Assembly: GCF_949628265.1 (NCBI RefSeq)
Contig: NC_088790.1
Coordinates: 1,802,545-1,866,544 of the forward strand
Reading direction: 5' to 3'
Source of the DNA: Cloeon dipterum
Taxonomy: Eukaryota; Arthropoda; Insecta; Ephemeroptera; Baetidae
DNA: 64,000 bases
Part shown: positions 30,131-42,800 of the stretch, piece after piece
Numbering within the stretch: the first letter of the stretch is position 1
How the letters are laid out: every line of letters starts with the position of its first letter
The notes under the pieces: generated by a model
Seen by the model: only the letters and a program-made list of their open reading frames with translations
Told to the model about the DNA's origin: nothing
Database searches by the model: none
Made by a program: the position numbers and the translations under genes

Positions 30131-32280
30131 GCTGATACTGCCAACTTGACGGTGTTTGTGTTTTTATTCATTTCCAGTAAACATTCGAGATAAAACATGA
30201 TATGAATAGAAGGACGTCTCATAACAAAGGTTTGATATAAAAATATTAAAACGGTCAACGGTTCAAATCATATTTTTACACTGCTGGTATTATTTTAAAA
30301 CGGCGTTTTGCTGGCTGCTCGTTATTTTCGAAAAGAGGCTGGCGCGACGCTGACGGCTATAGTTCCGGCGTTCTCCCGCTGCGTGGCGCATTTTTTGCCT
30401 TTTCCGGTGATAATGTGTGCGCGCAGCAAGCACCACAATTGGATTTCCCTCGAAATGCAGCGCTGGCTTTCAAGCGGGTAGCGGTATTTAGGAAGAAATG
30501 CAAACAAGGCTGACGAGAGGCTAAATAAAGACTGCCGCCGCCGCGTCGTGTGGTCAAGAATGTGCGCTGCTCACCATTGCGCATGCAGACAGCTTCACTG
30601 CTTTACTGTGTACGCAGTATTATTACAGCAAATTATCCAATTAGCAGGATAAGATTGTTTGTCGAGATCAAATAATTGCTTTAATGTACACGGCTTGCTT
30701 AATTTATTGCGGTAGTTGTAATATCTGTTTGTTTTTATTATATTCAAGATGGCGGCCTGTAAGGATAAATAGCTAACAGGTGGCGCCACTGTTCATTTAA
30801 AGTTTTGTTCGTAATTTAACTGCGATTATGTCAGGTTAAATATGAAAAATTTCAATTCCAAAATAGGCACTTAAAAATACGATTAACATTAGTGGTGCCA
30901 TCTCTTGGCGAGTATGAACATTGTAACGGAATGTAATTGTTTTTTTTAATTTTATTGAATTTTAGGAGTTTTTGCTTATTCCAGGACCACGCTTGCATTT
31001 TGCAAAGTAAGCAGATGCGGAAAAAGAAAAAATAAAATGAATAAGTGAGTCAATGAGTTGATTATTGTTGCGCATTTTTACTACATTGGCGTGCACCTGG
31101 GTGCCGAGCGTGCAAAAACGAGTGCGAGCACGTTTCGGTCACGAGGCCGTGCGCCCTTTGGCAGGACTGAGCCGCCCCCGGCCGGTCGGCGCGCCGCCCC
31201 CGAGGAGGAGCCAAGCTGAGTTCGGGGCGGGTGTCGGACGCGGCTCGTTAGTCGCTAATTGACGTCCCGAGCACATGGATAACCCCTGTCCCGAACCACA
31301 CCATCAGCTCCACTTGCAGGTGATCAGCTCATTAGCGGCCCAATTAGCGGCCAATTAAACTCCGCTTATTCGCTTCTTTCAACGCCAATTAATCAAATCC
31401 GCGCCGTTTTTTTCTTTATTTATTTGTTTTCTTCCGAAGGCTGTAAAAACGTCGTTCGGAATTTTAATGTAATGTCGAATATTGGAAATTTTTAAAATAG
31501 GATAGAGGTAATATGCATGCGGGAGTTTTTGCCTGTTAAAAAAATCTCCGGCAAAGGGTTAAATATTTTGGAACGGATCCGAGAGTGCAAATGTAATTAT
31601 TATTACCCTTTCGAGTTGTGTATTTTGCAAATATGCGACGTTTGTTTCTTATTCGAGACAAAGTGCGAGAGTGATACAAATAAACATTCGCTTTAGTCTC
31701 AAAATTTACGACAATTCCACATGAAAGAGAACTGTTTCATGTTTGATTCTGAATTATATTAAGAGGAATTTTCGGTGCCAAGGGCTGAAAACGCGTCTCG
31801 TTACTTAATTTATTGTTATTATTTAAGCCCGCTATTAATAAATCTTTTTTCTCGGTGTTCAATTTCTATTTTAGAATGCATTTCAAAAGTGCAGGAATTA
31901 TTTAGGCGTGAGACAATTGGCTCAGTCGGTGACATCACTGCTCTACAAACGAAACGCATTCATTTCGAGTTAGGTGTCACGACGAATATGCAATTCTGCT
32001 GCATTCGCACTCTTTCGCTTGGGGTCGTTCAACTCTCCTGCCTGACACGTTTTGGCATCAAAATTCAATTTCTAGAAAATTAATCAAAAATAAATTATTG
32101 AGGCGAATTTATTTTGAATCATTGGTATAAAGCAATTAACTAATTGCCTGCAGTCGCGGCTCTCTCGTTAAAAAATTAAGCTGACTGTGCAAAAGACAAG
32201 CAAAGCAGGTCAAGGGAGAAACATATAATTTTCTGTCTTTGGTGCAAAAAAGTTTAAAATATTTATATTAATGTTTGCAG
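30131..32280. other. Spacer between moesin and the FoxL2 locus
   Basis: No supported gene. Positions 31100-31330 form another GC-rich block with a repeated word TTAGCGGCC(C)AATTA (31330-31360). The open frame at 31065-31262 is explained by G+C and has no recognisable domain. The rest is AT-rich. Confidence 0.4.
30745..30757 (+). promoter_or_regulatory. YY1-type motif CAAGATGGCGGCC
   Basis: An exact AAGATGGCGGC core, the classic YY1/Pho-type site, in a non-coding spacer 1 kb upstream of the moesin start. Pho, the insect YY1 homologue, recruits Polycomb complexes. Role inferred from motif only. Confidence 0.4.
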
Positions 32281-32350
32281 GAGCTGAAGCAGAGGCCCTT
32301 TCTGCCCCCAGTTCCTGACCATCTGCCCCCAAGTTCTCTTGGAATCCTTG
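32281..32350 (+). CDS. Candidate upstream exon of FoxL2
   Basis: 70 nt between an AATGTTTGCAG acceptor and an ideal CTTG|GTAAGT donor. It reads ELKQRPFLPPVPDHLPPSSL then GIL and ends in phase 1. The exon at 36863 (acceptor CTGTCGCAG) starts with two bases that complete a codon in the frame of the FoxL2 ATG, so both join in frame as [15 protein letters not shown]. This suggests an N-terminally extended FoxL2 isoform whose first exon lies further upstream, or a coding-looking 5' UTR exon. No start codon was found. Confidence 0.4.
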
Positions 32351-32689
32351 GTAAGTTCTGATTTTATTCATATTAATAACTGAAACTGTGTTGTAAAAAT
32401 TGGTGTGCTTTCTAAATGCCCTTTTTTATTTTGTGAGGAAAGCGGAAAGAAAAATTACAAAATTCGGTTGTTGTTTAATTCTGGATTTAATTACTTGCAA
32501 AATAATCGAACCAAATTGATTGTTTCTTGGTGCCAGAATTCAATTACAGGTCTTTCGATTTAATTTGTTCGTTTTTGCACATATAGGATTAACCGATTAT
32601 TTTTACTGTGACCATCAAATATGGCACGAGAACCATTAGTTTTTGGCAATTATTCCCGATTTTTATCGGTAAATTAATCAGAATTTTGG

Positions 32690-34250
32690 CTAAAAACCTC
32701 AGTTTAAAGGTCAAAGTTCACGAATTTCCTGCTCTGAGCGACAAAATGCCAATTTTTTCTTAAATCCCGTGAGATCTCAATAGAAACGTTAACCTAATAC
32801 GATTTTCCCGTGCTTTTCAACTCTTGTCACGCTCTCTTTAAAACAATCAAGAAAACAACGTCCACATTTTAAATATTCGCATGAAGAACAATATTTTGAC
32901 CATTTTCCCCGCGCTTATCGACACATGCCACACTGTCTAATTGAATTTCTAAAGAATTGTACCCCGCCCATATAACAATTCCCGTTGGGTAAAAACGTCA
33001 AATTTGGTGATTTTCCTGCGCTTTGCAACACGTGGCACGCCCCCATTTTGAAATTCCCCTCTGCATTTTCGCTTTTTACAGAGAATCCGGTATACATGTT
33101 TTTAGATAACTAAAATTACAAAATTCGAAAAAAATGAGTTATTTTTCTTAACGGACAATTCGTGGAAATCGATTATTAATTATTAATCTATCTCGTTTTT
33201 AGTAGAAAATAAACAAGCGATCATTTTACTTGGCAAAAACCGTAATTTTTTATTACCATGCTAAAAGTAAAATAAATGAATTGAATTGAATCGATTATTA
33301 TTGCAAATCCCGAATGTTTCTCTTCAAACATTTTGGCAAAGCTCAACAAAAACATCCGCTTAAGACAAACTCGGGAAGCTTTGCCGCAGTTTCAAAATGT
33401 TGGGGAACAATTTATTTTGGGCGGAATCGTTCTAAAATCGGTGCTTGGGAAATTCGCTGCCGCTTCTTCGGGCGGATAGCGGGTATATAGCGGGTAGGTC
33501 GGAATAAGAAACGAGACGAGAGAATTGCAGCTACAGGCACGCACTCGCAGCGCACACACGTGCTGTTTACCCGATGGATTACGGCTGAAAATAAACCACT
33601 TGGTCATAATTCATGCACTGCCAATTGCCTTCGGCAGGACGAACGCTCAGTGCTCTGCTCTGCACGCCTAAAAATGCGCTTTTCTCTCGCACTCGCAAAC
33701 ATGATCCGCCCAATAAATTCGATGTCCTCAGCAGCACTCACACAAGTCGTTCCAACTCCCAGTTTAGCTTCTGACTAAACTCACTATCCAATCCGACCCT
33801 TTTGTCTCGCCAAAAATGGCTCCCGATATTTTTGTTCGACCAAATAAACCTTAAGTTAGGGCTGTTTACAGAAAAACTGTCTCGAGGTTAGGGTTTTTAA
33901 TTTTTATATTTTTCAACGATTTCCCTCACGTTTTTGAGTCAGCTCGCCTTGCTTTCGTTGTCATTTTACGAGAAACCATGCCCCCCATTTTAATGTTCTT
34001 GCGATTTTTGCGTAAAATCGTTAATTTTTATTATTTTAATTTTCTGGCTGTAAACCACGCTCTTTTACAAAATTCTCGCGGCGAATTCAAATTTTCCATC
34101 GCCTTTTTCAAATTTTCCGTTAAACCACGCCCCCATTTGAAAATTCCCATGAATTCTGACTAAAAACGTCAAATTTTACGGAATTCCCGCACTTTGAAAC
34201 AGTAACTGCGCCCCAATTCGAAATTCTCGAGAATTATGCTATATTTTCCA
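32690..34250. repeat. Family D degenerate repeats upstream of FoxL2 coding exons
   Basis: Diverged CCACGCCCC/GTGGCACGCCCC units at about 32820-33080 and 33940-34230, separated by unique DNA. They share TTTTCCCGCGCTTT, GAATTCTCG and AATCCA words with the Atg101 intron. The unique DNA at 33360-33780 between them is richer in G+C, with a GGATAGCGGGTATATAGCGG mini-repeat. Confidence 0.55.
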
Positions 34251-35159
34251 ATGGTTGCTGTTCACGGAGAATCCAATGAACGTGTTTTTCGCTGTTAAAA
34301 ATTGCAAAATTGAAGTCCTGAAATATTTTTGGGAACTGATTTCACCTTTGAAAAACCATAAGATTCGATTCATCAATAAAAACGGAGACAACTTTGATAA
34401 TTTTTTACCAATTCAATGGATTTGACGGCTTTATTTATTTATTTATTTACTGCTTTGCTTTGTTTTCGTCGGTGCATGCGTGTGTGTGGATACGTGTGTT
34501 GTGATGCTTGCTTTTAGCTAAATATTTAGTTGTCTGCGTGGCCAAATATTTACTTTCAGCAATCCATCTTATTTTGTAAATTTTCCACGCCTGCTGATCG
34601 TTTGAAAAAATATTTGTGCAAAATCATCCGCTCGTCTCGTTTTTGCAATCTGGACCCTTTGCGGCCGAATTTTGGACAATTGTACGAGTGCACGTGCTCA
34701 TTTGGAAAGGTTGCGCCAACCTTGCCAACAAAGAAGCGAATTCATGCCCTGAAAGTGTAAACTATAACGCGCTCGCGCCGCTTATCTGCTCTTCGGCTCG
34801 GCTCAATTGTGCTGAAACGCGCATAAAAAACTATCTCGCTCGCTCGCTCGCTCGCTCTCGCCGCAGTTTCAAAATCGAAAACAATTTCTGAATCGAGCTT
34901 CCCGTGAGAAATTTGTCTTGGGAAATAAAATAATGTGCGGCGTGTTTTCTTTCGAGTCTAAAGCGACACGAGACAGAGTTAAACCCAACCGTCGTAAAAC
35001 GTGCTTCTAATTGCGAACGCGCTCGTAAAATATAATATGCATAAATGCGTCCAGCTTCCAGCTGGGGCGAAATTTTCACATGCTTGCATACAATTAGCTT
35101 GTAGCTAAAATTAAAATAATAAACAGGCCAGAAAAATATTGACAAAATTAAAAAAAATC

Positions 35160-36240
35160 CGACATTTTGGGCACATCAGCGTGTTCACTGAGCACCCTGA
35201 TGGCTTCAAAAGGATCGAATTGGAAATTGTCTTAAAGATATCGACTTGGCCGTTGCAACGGTGTGCAGATCTTGCAAATCGAACCATTACGAAGCCCGTC
35301 AGGCGTCGTTTAAGTGGCTACAAATAATAATGTATCAAAATCGATCAATCGAGGGCTACCCTCTACCCTGGAGCCATGGTTTTGTTCTGATGACCATGTC
35401 TGACCTCGGAGCAATTTTTATTTTCTTACTATTTACCTACTCTAAAAAATTAGGAAATTAATCAAACCCTGGCATCGGGATAGCCTTCGAGCGATTGTTA
35501 GCCACTTTAACGACACCTGATGGGATCTGTAATGGTTCGATTTGCAATATTTGCACATCGTTGGAATGGCAAAGTCGAAAGCTTTCAGAAAATATTCAAC
35601 TCGACCCATTTTGAAAGCCACCAGAAAACGCCCTGATCTCGTTTCTGAGTACCCTGAAAGTGTCCTGATTTGTTCAAAAGTTTTCGAATTGAACATATTC
35701 CGAAAGCTCTTGGCCATTCCAACGGTTGGCAAATCTAATAGCAAATCGTACCATTACAGAGCCTGTCAAGCGTCATTAAAGTGGTTTGAGGGCTACCCTG
35801 ACGCTAGGGTTCGTATTCTTACTCTTCTGATGGTCTTGTCTGACCTCAGGAGTGACTCGCAGCATGATCCGAGGGTAAAAACAAATTGATTGTGCAATAT
35901 TGAATTTCTTAAAAATTCCCCTGAATATTTTTCAACCTTTGACCCTGCTCTGCATCTCAAAATTGAAAGGTTTCACCATCCTGAAAATTTTCAGGCATGT
36001 TACATACACTTGCATGGGCAACATTTTTTCTCATTTTAAAACAAAAAATGAACCGACCGTGTTTGAGATATTCAGAATTAAAAAATTTGGCCGAAAATTA
36101 CTCAAACTTGGCAAATTTCAATGAAATTTTAGAAAATATAACAGTTGTTGGCCTTCTAATTAGGCATCTTTTGGCACACACTTTGAAGTTCTAGCTTTAT
36201 TAGAAGTCGAGATAATCTCAATTAAGCTCTAAAATCTTAT
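35160..36240. repeat. Family C repeat, longest copy
   Basis: About 1.05 kb and internally structured. Its first half contains opposed pieces (AGGGCTACCCT... and CCCTGGCATCGGGATAGCC, GTTGCAACGGTGTGCAGATC and its inverse), followed by a run through GCATGATCCGAGGGTAAAA, TTTTCAGGCATGTTACATAC and TTAGGCATCTTTTGGCACA. The same order recurs at 57540-58480. No ORF of substance; probably a non-autonomous element or satellite-like relic. Confidence 0.65.
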
Positions 36241-36606
36241 TTTATCTCTTACGGTTTAAAATTTTTTAATTTAGGTCCGTTTTGCTTTTTGTTTTGTAAA
36301 TACTACATCAAATCGCGCTGAGAACTGTTTAAAAAAATCCGATTTACAATGTTTATTTGAAGGGAAGCGGCATCCAATCAATGAATCACAGCGCGTGGCA
36401 ACAAGTGTCAAAACATTTGGGCGAATATTTGCATAACAAGCAACTGCAACTACGCTCAAGTGACTTGCTACCTTTTGATTATTTATTTGCCTCCGCGCTT
36501 TCATGGCCGCGGATGAAACTACTAACTATACCTGCTCGCACCAAGCTTGCGTGCTCTCTCGAAATTCTAAATAGCGCGATCGTTTTCCTCGAGTCGCGCG
36601 CGCTTG

Positions 36607-36638
36607 TTAGTCGCGGGATCGGATTGCCTCGCGACTAA
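36607..36638. promoter_or_regulatory. Perfect inverted repeat upstream of FoxL2
   Basis: TTAGTCGCG and CGCGACTAA (9-bp arms, 14-bp spacer) in a CpG-rich patch 245 bp upstream of the FoxL2 ATG. It could be a dimer binding site or hairpin; no known factor is assigned. Confidence 0.4.
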
Positions 36639-36882
36639 TGGATGCAACTCGCGTCTCTCGGTGGCAAACTGATACTCTAATTATAGCCGCCAGCCTGCTG
36701 ATGCTGATGCTCCGCGACTCGGCTTCTTGTTTTCTTTCCTATTTCGCTGAAACTCACTCGCTCTTATTTACAAAATTTGTCAAAACAAAAGAATATGCGT
36801 CTCGGCTGAATACATGCCATGCAGCACAATTGAATCGACATTTGAAATGTTTGCTGTCGCAGGCTACGGCAGAGAGCATCAA

Positions 36883-39800
36883 ATGGTCGGGCGATGCCTC
36901 GAGCCCATCAAGAGCGACGACTTGCCGCCGCGCGACGAAAAGCCTGACTTGGCCTCCGTACATTCCATGTCGAATTACGCCCTGCACCACCAACAACACA
37001 TCGCACCACCGGAATCCATCCAACCTGCCTCACCTGACCCTCCACAGACGGCAGTCACGCCTACAAGGTAATTTTATAAAAGACATTTTTTCATTTTTTA
37101 AATTTTTATCCCTAAAAATATAATCACGCTGAACTTTAAAAACAGAAAAATTAATAAATAAATTTGACTCCCAAACGCAAATAAAATGGGAAGTAATAAT
37201 TATGCACTATACAGAACGATTTTTTGTGGGAGAATTATTTATGAAAAATCCCAAATATTTCCAAAAGTATGTAAACGGCCAATCATTCAATTTGTCTTGC
37301 TGAGCAGATTCCAAAAATGTAAATTTTTTGAAATCCGATCACACAAGTTTTTTCCCATCCCCAATTTCTCGGAAAAACAGAATGAAAAATGGACTCCAAT
37401 TTTTCCAGAACGAAAGCCAAAATAACGCTTAATTTAATGGAAAGTATCCTAGCAAAAATTAAATCTCTGTGGCAAGCCCTTAAATTTCTGCACGCGATTT
37501 TCCCAGGACACTTCTGTTGGAAAATGAGGGAAAATACCGAACACAATGTATGAAAGGGGCAAATCATTCAATTTGTCTCGCCGAGTAGATTCCAAAAATT
37601 TAAAATTTATTGAAATCCGATTACAAATGTTATTTCCTTACCCCAATTTCCCTGTAGAGCCATTTGAAAAATTGTTTAGAGTTTGCCAGGACGAAATTTT
37701 TGAAATAGCTAAAAAAGCTTTTGATTCAGTGGAAACTATCCTTGAAAAACTGGAATCTCTCTGACAAGCCGTTGCATTTCTGAACGTGAATTTCCAAGAG
37801 CGCTTTTCCGTTGGAAAATCCTGTGTTTTCCAATCGTCTCGCTGAGCATATTCCAAAAATGTAAATGTTATCGAAATGCAACCACAAAATGCCCAATTTC
37901 CCGGAAAAACAGTAACACAAATCGACCCGTATTTTCCAGCTAAAATTGTTGAAATCAATATTAATTAAAATTATTGGAAAAATGAAATCTCTGCTGCATT
38001 TCTATACGTGTGATTTTACCAGAGCAGCTTTCCGTTGGAAAATTTCGGAAAATCACAAATATTTCTAAAAGTGAACAAGTTAACCATCAATCGATTCGTC
38101 TCGCTGAGCAGATTCTAAAAATATCAAGTTCATATAAATGCGACCACTTTTCAAGAAATTATTACAAAAGTTGTTTTGTCTAATTCTCAATAAAAACACT
38201 CGTGAGCGCAGCAATCACCAGGAGCTGGGCGGTGTGATCCGCGAGGCGACGTCGCCGACGGACTCTGAGGACCACTCGGACCCGAACACGAAGCCGCCGT
38301 ACAGCTACGTGGCACTGATCGCGATGGCCATCCAGAGTTCGAGCATGAAGAGGGCCACGCTGAGCGAGATCTACAACTTCATCACGTCCAAGTTCCCCTA
38401 CTTCGAGCGCAACAAAAAGGGCTGGCAGAACTCGATCAGGCACAATCTGAGTCTCAACGAGTGCTTCGTCAAGGTGCCAAGAGAGGGCGGCGGCGAGAGG
38501 AAGGGTAACTACTGGACGCTCGGTGAGTACAAAATCCGGAAACAACAAACAACAAGAAGGCGTGGCTCAGATCTGAACGGATCTGAAAGCGCGGGAAAAT
38601 CATAAATGTTTTTAATGAAAACTCGCTGGTATTTTGATAGAGGGGCGTGGTTTGATTGACATTTCAAAAAGAAGGCGTGGCTCGCTGAAAAGCGCGGGAA
38701 AATAACTGTTGATTCGCCGAACTATTCGAATATTACATAACATTGCGTCATATATATATATGTACATGTGCACATTTTAATCGAATCTAGCGCCTGCGGA
38801 TCGGAAAGGTATACAACCCTAGCAGCAGGTGAGCCGAGACGGTTGCATACCTGAGACGATGGCAGACGCCAAAGTTTAAATCGAATCAAGATCCTTATTT
38901 TAAATTAAAATTTATTTTCGCGCGCTTTGCGACGTGTGCCATGCCTTCTTCTGATACCTTAATCCAAATTCCAAATTACTCTCTTGTCTTTTTTAAAATC
39001 CTGGGAGCCACGCCCCCTTTCAAAATTTCGCGGGAAATATTTCCAGCTCCTTATCTGCATAAAATAAAAATGGAATTTACTTGATTTTGGTTTTGAATTT
39101 GGCCAAAAATAAAAACCATGCCCCTTTTCGTTCTTTGGTCGGCAGACCCGCAGTACGAGGACATGTTCGAAAACGGCAACTACCGGCGGCGGCGGCGGAT
39201 GAAGCGTCCGTACCGGTCAGCGGGCGGCTACGCCAAGGCCTCCTTCTTCACCGAGTCGTTCGCGCACACGCTGCCCCTGAACGGCCGCAACCTGTTCAGC
39301 CCTCCCGCCTACAACCCCTACCCCAGGTTCGTGGGGCCAAAAACTAACGGCGAAAGACGCGTATTATTGGATCAAGAATTAATTGCATGGTTTCAGTCCC
39401 AGCTGGCCGCCCCTGCACAGCGCCGCCTACTCAGGGTGCCAGTCGGCCCGCCCTGGCGCACCCCCGGCACACCAGAGCGTCGCCCCCACCCTCTTCCAAC
39501 CCCTCGCCTCCTCGCAGGTATTACAAGCATGAGTTTATTTCACTTTCTGTTATGATTAATTTTATTTTTCAAATTTTGATTCGATTTTAGAGCTATTATT
39601 ATTATGCTAGAAATGGAGAATTAATTTTTTAACCCTGATTCAGCTTGAGGAACTTTAGAAATGTACTTAAAAGGTTTCTCAAGGCATGTGAGAACTTGTG
39701 TGAAAATTTCAGAGTGATATCTTTTTTGTTTTCGAGGTATATCGAAAAATAGGAATTTTTCCCATTTTTGGCCACTCCAAATCTCGGGTTTTAATCACCA

Positions 39801-42800
39801 GAATTGCAAAAACTACCCACTGTTAGACTCGTCTGAACCACCCCTAGATATTCTAAGGAGTTTGAGGTTGATCAACCCTCATCCCCTACTAGCCAAACTA
39901 CAATTTCATTGCAGAAATGCATGCATCTTCGGGAATGTAAGATTTGGCGTTTTCTAGGGGGTTTGAATTTCTGGGTTGGAGGGTAAGTACTCTAAATCCC
40001 TTTCGCTGCTCAGGGGAGGTTAAGACGAGTCGAACGGTGGTTAGTTTTTGCAATTCTTATGGCTAGAACCCAAGATTTGAAGGTGCTAAGAACCGAAAAA
40101 CACGAAAAAATAGGATTTATTCAAATTTTGAGTTATTTTTGCAGCTCCATATCTCGGGTTGTAATCTATTGAATTGCAAAAACTAACCACCGTTCGACTC
40201 GTCTCGACCTCCCCTGACCTAGCTGAAGGGTATAGGGGTGTTTATCTTCACCTCTTTCAACCACTTGATATAATTTCAATAGGGAAAATGTACTACGAAT
40301 TGTAAGAATGCTTCTACGGTCAAAAATCCAAAAACTCAATCGGGGGTGGAGAATAGGCACCCCCTACACTATTCAGCTGGTGAGGGAAGGTCGAGGCGAG
40401 TTTAATGGTGGGTAGTTTATGCATATTTTACGGTTAGAACTCGAGATTTGGAGGTGTAAATATTGGGAGAAAAAATAAATCGAAATATTCGGGTTTTTCT
40501 AGTTTTTAAGCTGAATTTCTCAAAAACAAAAGATTTCACAGTGTCATTCATGTCATAAGACAACTTGAAAAAATATTTTTAACTTTTAAATATCCATAAC
40601 TCGCTACCAAAATTTCAAACAAAAATTAACCGTAGTGACCTTGACCTAGGACATAGAACATGGTATCAGTTCGATCGGGCTCGGTGAGAGGATTCCAAAG
40701 CACATACTATGTTTGATATTGCACCGCGGGGAAATGAGATAACGACGTCTCAAGGTTCCAAAATCGACCCGAAAAAACTCCTAAAAAGGCATATTATAGA
40801 GTAAAAACGTTGATGAGTTGATTTAATAATTAAAAACTGATTTCTGGAGTACTTACGTCTAATTTAAAAATAAAATTGATTAATTTTTTGCACATTTTTA
40901 TATTTCAAATTAATTTAGATAAAATAAAAACATAAATTTTTGTGTTTCGTGAAGTCATTGAGCATTATGTGATTGCTCTTAAGTGTCCTCAATATTTCCC
41001 GCAGATGAGTCCTAGCGTGCAGCTGCCGTCGATGAGCGGCTACTCGCACCAACTGTCGCCCGGCTTGGGTAAGCCATTTCTATTCCATCTTCCCTTTGCA
41101 AACGGCCAAACTGACTGTGCGCCCTCCGAAGGGTCCGGTGCAGCAGGTTCCAGCTTCGGCCAGCCGCAGTTCCAGGCCGCGTGCGCCCGCAGGGACGAGG
41201 CCGCGCGCTACTCCTACTGGTCGCCCGACGGTGAGAACAACTCGCCTGCACCAGGCCTTCCTCTCCACATTTGATTTGCCCTCTGCACGCGCATGCTGCA
41301 TGCATCCGCATCAGGCCGCATGACCGGGCCTTCGAAACAAACTTTCATGTACAATAAATAACAAATTTTTACAGTGTACACACAAATTCCACTTTTGGGC
41401 GTTTCCACCAGAGTTTTTAATAATTTTCAGTGCCTCATCCTGGTTTTTAGCGTGAAATTATTGAGTTTGATGGAAAATTTTTATTAATTTCGTTTTATTT
41501 TAAATTTTATCAATTTTCCACATTTTGGAATTTGTTTTTAATTTTACATTTAATTTTTTCTGAACAGCTTAGAGGCTAAAATGCTGCCCAGGCCAAATGT
41601 AAAAATTCCAGGAATTTTCACGAAGTAGAAAATATAGAGTTTTTTAGTTTAATTAATTAAAAAAAATAAAAAATCTACAATCGGTTGGTTTTTTCTCTCG
41701 GAACATGCTTTGTATTCAAATAATTTGAAAGAAATTAAATTGGTGACTGTTTATTCAGGCATCTTTTGGCGAATCATTTTGTAGTTCAACTCGAGATAAT
41801 TTTGTGAACCTTTTTTTCTCGAAACTCGGCAATTTCGACGTCCCCAAAAAAACACAAAATTTAAACATTTTAGACCAAATCAAATCTCTCGTGGAAGCCC
41901 CCACATCCAGTCATGTTTTTTTATAAAAGTATTTTTGTATAAAATTTTATCACTCTTTTTCTAGCTCAATCAAGTAAATGTGATTTTGTTGTGAATTAAA
42001 ACAATTTTATTTTAAATAAGTTAAATGTGATGAAAAGAGAATAAAAAGCTCAAGTATCGCGCGTCAAAAGCAGCTGCGTTTGGAATTGGTCTTGTTGCCC
42101 CGCACCCCGCACGTAAAAAATTAAATAGCATGCTAATTGACAGTTAGTGTTTTTGTTTTGAAATCTTAGCCGAGTGTGGTGATAATAAAAAGCGGCTTGT
42201 TGTACACACACACACACACACACACGGAGGCTTTCGCTTTCGCTCCCCCAAATGCGAGTGTTGCTTTCTCCGATTTTGCCCCCTGCGTGCGCGCTGTTTA
42301 TTGTTTTTCCTCGATGGCTTTGAAAACAAAATTAAGAGGTCAAAGCAAACCTGACTGCGCACGTCTATCAATTTATTTAAGACTCGTCGTGGCTGCTTGC
42401 TTGCTACTTTCGACGATCGCTCCCGATTTACACTTTGCCGAGCGCCGCGATCCGCCGGCGCATTCTCGATCTCGACACAGCCATTACCGCCGAAATCCCT
42501 CCGCTGACACGACGATACAGAACGCATTTACTTTAAATACACACTTTCCGCCAAATACCTCAGAGACACACGCCGACGCCTTTTTTTTCTAAATTAAAAA
42601 TACACAATGCTTGGACCAAAATTTATCTCAGCAAGCAACTGATGCAAAAAACGTTTGTTAATTAATTTTATTAATTAAAAATTCCAGTAAAAATTAGTAT
42701 TAATAACATTTTTGGACAAAAGTTTTGATGAGGAAAATTAAATATTAGAAAATCAAACAAATTTTTTTGTAGCTTCATCTTAAGGACTGTGGATTTTTAC

